Of a DNA stretch of 64,000 bases, positions 62,524-64,000 are shown piece by piece. Every line of letters begins with the position of its first letter. Positions within the stretch are counted from its first letter, which is position 1. The notes under the pieces were generated by a model, which saw only the letters and a program-made list of their open reading frames with translations, was not told the origin of the DNA and ran no database searches. The DNA is from Dyadobacter luteus (GTDB lineage Bacteria; Bacteroidota; Bacteroidia; Cytophagales; Spirosomataceae), in the NCBI RefSeq assembly GCF_003383615.1, contig NZ_QNUL01000002.1:1-64000 (forward strand), in the 5' to 3' direction. Both the position numbers and the translations under genes were made by a program.

Positions 62524-64000
62524 ATGAAAAACCCGCTTAAAAAAGCATCTCTGTCTTCATTTATCTGGATTATACTGCTCATTGTTATTTTGGTATGTTT
62601 TGTATTCGTAACCCTCACGAAAGATTCCAAATCACGTGTTCTGCGAAGCAGCATTTCTGCTTTGAACAATGAAAGTGACAATTATCAAAAACTCGATAGC
62701 TGTATAGCCATTCTTTACGATGCAGAAAACAACAGCAGGTTGTTTGTAACCACTCTGGATTCCACTTACCTGAATTTATATAAAAATCAGTTGGGGGCAG
62801 TATCAAGGATGTTGGCAGATTACGAATCGTCAAGGAGTCGAATCGGTCTACCATTGTCCAACCTGATTATTGACAAAAAATTAAAAGATGAGCAGTTTGT
62901 TGAGATGAAAATGATGGTGGATAGCCTTTTGCTCTTTTCATTTCAATTGCAAAGTGCCAAACCGATTCCTATTCCAAGGCAGGCTCCGGCAGTTACCACC
63001 ACGCGTAAGATTGCCAAAACAGATTCAGTATTTATTGAGCCACAAAAAAATAAAAAACGTCTTTTCCGCCGTATTGCTGATGCTATATCCAATAAATCGA
63101 CCGAAGACAAGGCATTGACAAAATCTGAAAGTACCATTATAATTAAGGATTCTGTAATTGCATCGTCTAAAGCGGAGGCTATCAACCCGCTTGATGTTTT
63201 TGAACAATACGAAAATGCACGCAGGCAGCTCAACGATACGGAACGTCAGATGCTGTTTATCAATAGTCGCCTGTTCGCGAATTTGAAAAGTATTCTTGCA
63301 GAGATGAAGACAGAGGAAGACAGCAATCTGAAAGCGATCAGGAATTCCCTTGTAGAAACGACACAAGTACAGCTTGACGAAGTGAACAGGCTTTCGACAG
63401 GGAATATTTTTATAGTGCTGGCGCTCACAGCAATGATTATCTGGAACCTGATCCGGTTGTACAGACAGGAAAATGATCTGTTGAAGTATGCCCGGCTTAC
63501 TACAGATACAAACAAGAAAAAGGGCGAATTTATGGCTCAGGTTGCCCATGAAATCCGTACGCCTCTCAATGCAATTATCGGTTTCTCTCAATTGATTGAT
63601 TCTGAAAAGCTGGATGATGATCTTAAAATGAATGTCAACGCGATTAAAAGTTCATCGAGAACATTATTGGTTCTGGTGAATGAGATTCTCGATTTTTCGA
63701 AATTTGAAAGCGGGAAGATATCGTTGGTAAATGTCGCGTTTTCTCCGAAGGAAATGCTGGAGGAGGCTGAAGGCATGTTATCGGTGCTGGCAGATGAGAA
63801 GGATATCAACATTCACACCAACTTCAATTTATCTGATGACCTGTATCTGATAGGAGATGGTTTCAGACTGAAACAGATAGTGATCAATTTGTTGTCGAAT
63901 GCGATCAAGTTTACGCCTGATAAAGGGCATATTACCCTGGCAGGTACATTTGATAACAAAGATGGCGCAGCGGGCGTCTTGAAACTTGGGGTCAGAGATT
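62524..64000 (+). CDS. Sensor histidine kinase, N-terminal part (gene runs off the window)
   Basis: The ATG at 62524 opens a frame of 492 codons that continues past the end. Two membrane segments (about residues 13-32 and 293-312) flank an exported or periplasmic sensing part of about 260 residues, helical and of the type with LNNESDNYQKLDSCIAIL. The HisKA domain has the H-box QVAHEIRTPLNAIIGFSQL with the phosphorylated His at residue 342, and the N-box is in the run VINLLSNAIKFTPDKG near residue 457. The rest of the ATPase domain, and possibly receiver domains of a hybrid kinase, lie outside. Confidence 0.9.
   Translation, partial: MKNPLKKASLSSFIWIILLIVILVCFVFVTLTKDSKSRVLRSSISALNNESDNYQKLDSCIAILYDAENNSRLFVTTLDSTYLNLYKNQLGAVSRMLADYESSRSRIGLPLSNLIIDKKLKDEQFVEMKMMVDSLLLFSFQLQSAKPIPIPRQAPAVTTTRKIAKTDSVFIEPQKNKKRLFRRIADAISNKSTEDKALTKSESTIIIKDSVIASSKAEAINPLDVFEQYENARRQLNDTERQMLFINSRLFANLKSILAEMKTEEDSNLKAIRNSLVETTQVQLDEVNRLSTGNIFIVLALTAMIIWNLIRLYRQENDLLKYARLTTDTNKKKGEFMAQVAHEIRTPLNAIIGFSQLIDSEKLDDDLKMNVNAIKSSSRTLLVLVNEILDFSKFESGKISLVNVAFSPKEMLEEAEGMLSVLADEKDINIHTNFNLSDDLYLIGDGFRLKQIVINLLSNAIKFTPDKGHITLAGTFDNKDGAAGVLKLGVRD

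Overview
This window looks like a chromosome segment of a Bacteroidota bacterium, most likely a Cytophagales/Dyadobacter-like genus (the genus is inference). The evidence is a SusC/SusD pair, promoters with the Bacteroidota -7 box TAnnTTTG, a PRTRC cassette of Bacteroidota type, Bacteroidota-style mobilisation genes and a CTnDOT-like integrase.

The window has two halves. Positions 1 to about 43.8 kb are accessory DNA. From left to right it holds: a coiled-coil gene remnant caught between ends of two related ISKra4-family elements (1-2527); a LexA-like (XRE + S24) repressor divergent from an imuA-imuB-dnaE2 mutagenesis cassette (3.1-9.5 kb); an orphan ParA-like ATPase and small unknown genes (9.6-12.1 kb); a four-gene operon on the minus strand, read here as an ABC-three-component (ABC-3C) conflict system with a trypsin-like effector and an added metallo-beta-lactamase-fold protein (12.4-17.0 kb); a plasmid/ICE-type maintenance block with ssb, a DUF932 gene and a PRTRC cassette (17.5-23.3 kb); two HExxH metallopeptidase-like genes; a mobilisation block with a primase-like Toprim protein, relaxosome protein, relaxase and coupling protein (26.1-30.9 kb); an intact IS21-family element with a 6-bp target duplication (32.17-34.97 kb); a Septu-like ATPase/HNH pair (35.4-37.5 kb); a restriction-modification operon in which the methylase carries an N-terminal nuclease-like domain (37.9-41.9 kb); and a tyrosine integrase whose upstream end lies about 250 bp from the 3' end of tRNA-Ser(UGA) (42.4-43.9 kb). 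The layout suggests a mobilisable or conjugative element integrated at tRNA-Ser and loaded with defence and DNA-damage functions. Its far end is not visible in the window.

From 43.9 kb on, the genes look like ordinary chromosome: tRNA-Ser, a DUF4153 membrane protein, a membrane protein/winged-helix regulator pair whose promoter shares a 17-bp palindrome with the DUF4153 gene, a small SusC-SusD-sulfatase locus for a sulfated substrate, purL, a DUF4932-like secreted protein with a degenerate HExxH motif, an AHSA1-like protein, a large membrane-anchored protein of unknown function, and the 5' part of a sensor histidine kinase that runs off the window.

The most notable system is the four-gene ABC-3C-like operon. 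Its genes overlap by 8, 26 and 13 bases. They encode a DNA-uptake-type MBL hydrolase, a protease with an intact-looking His-Asp-Ser triad, a small middle component and a Rad50-like ATPase with a zinc-hook-like cysteine cluster.
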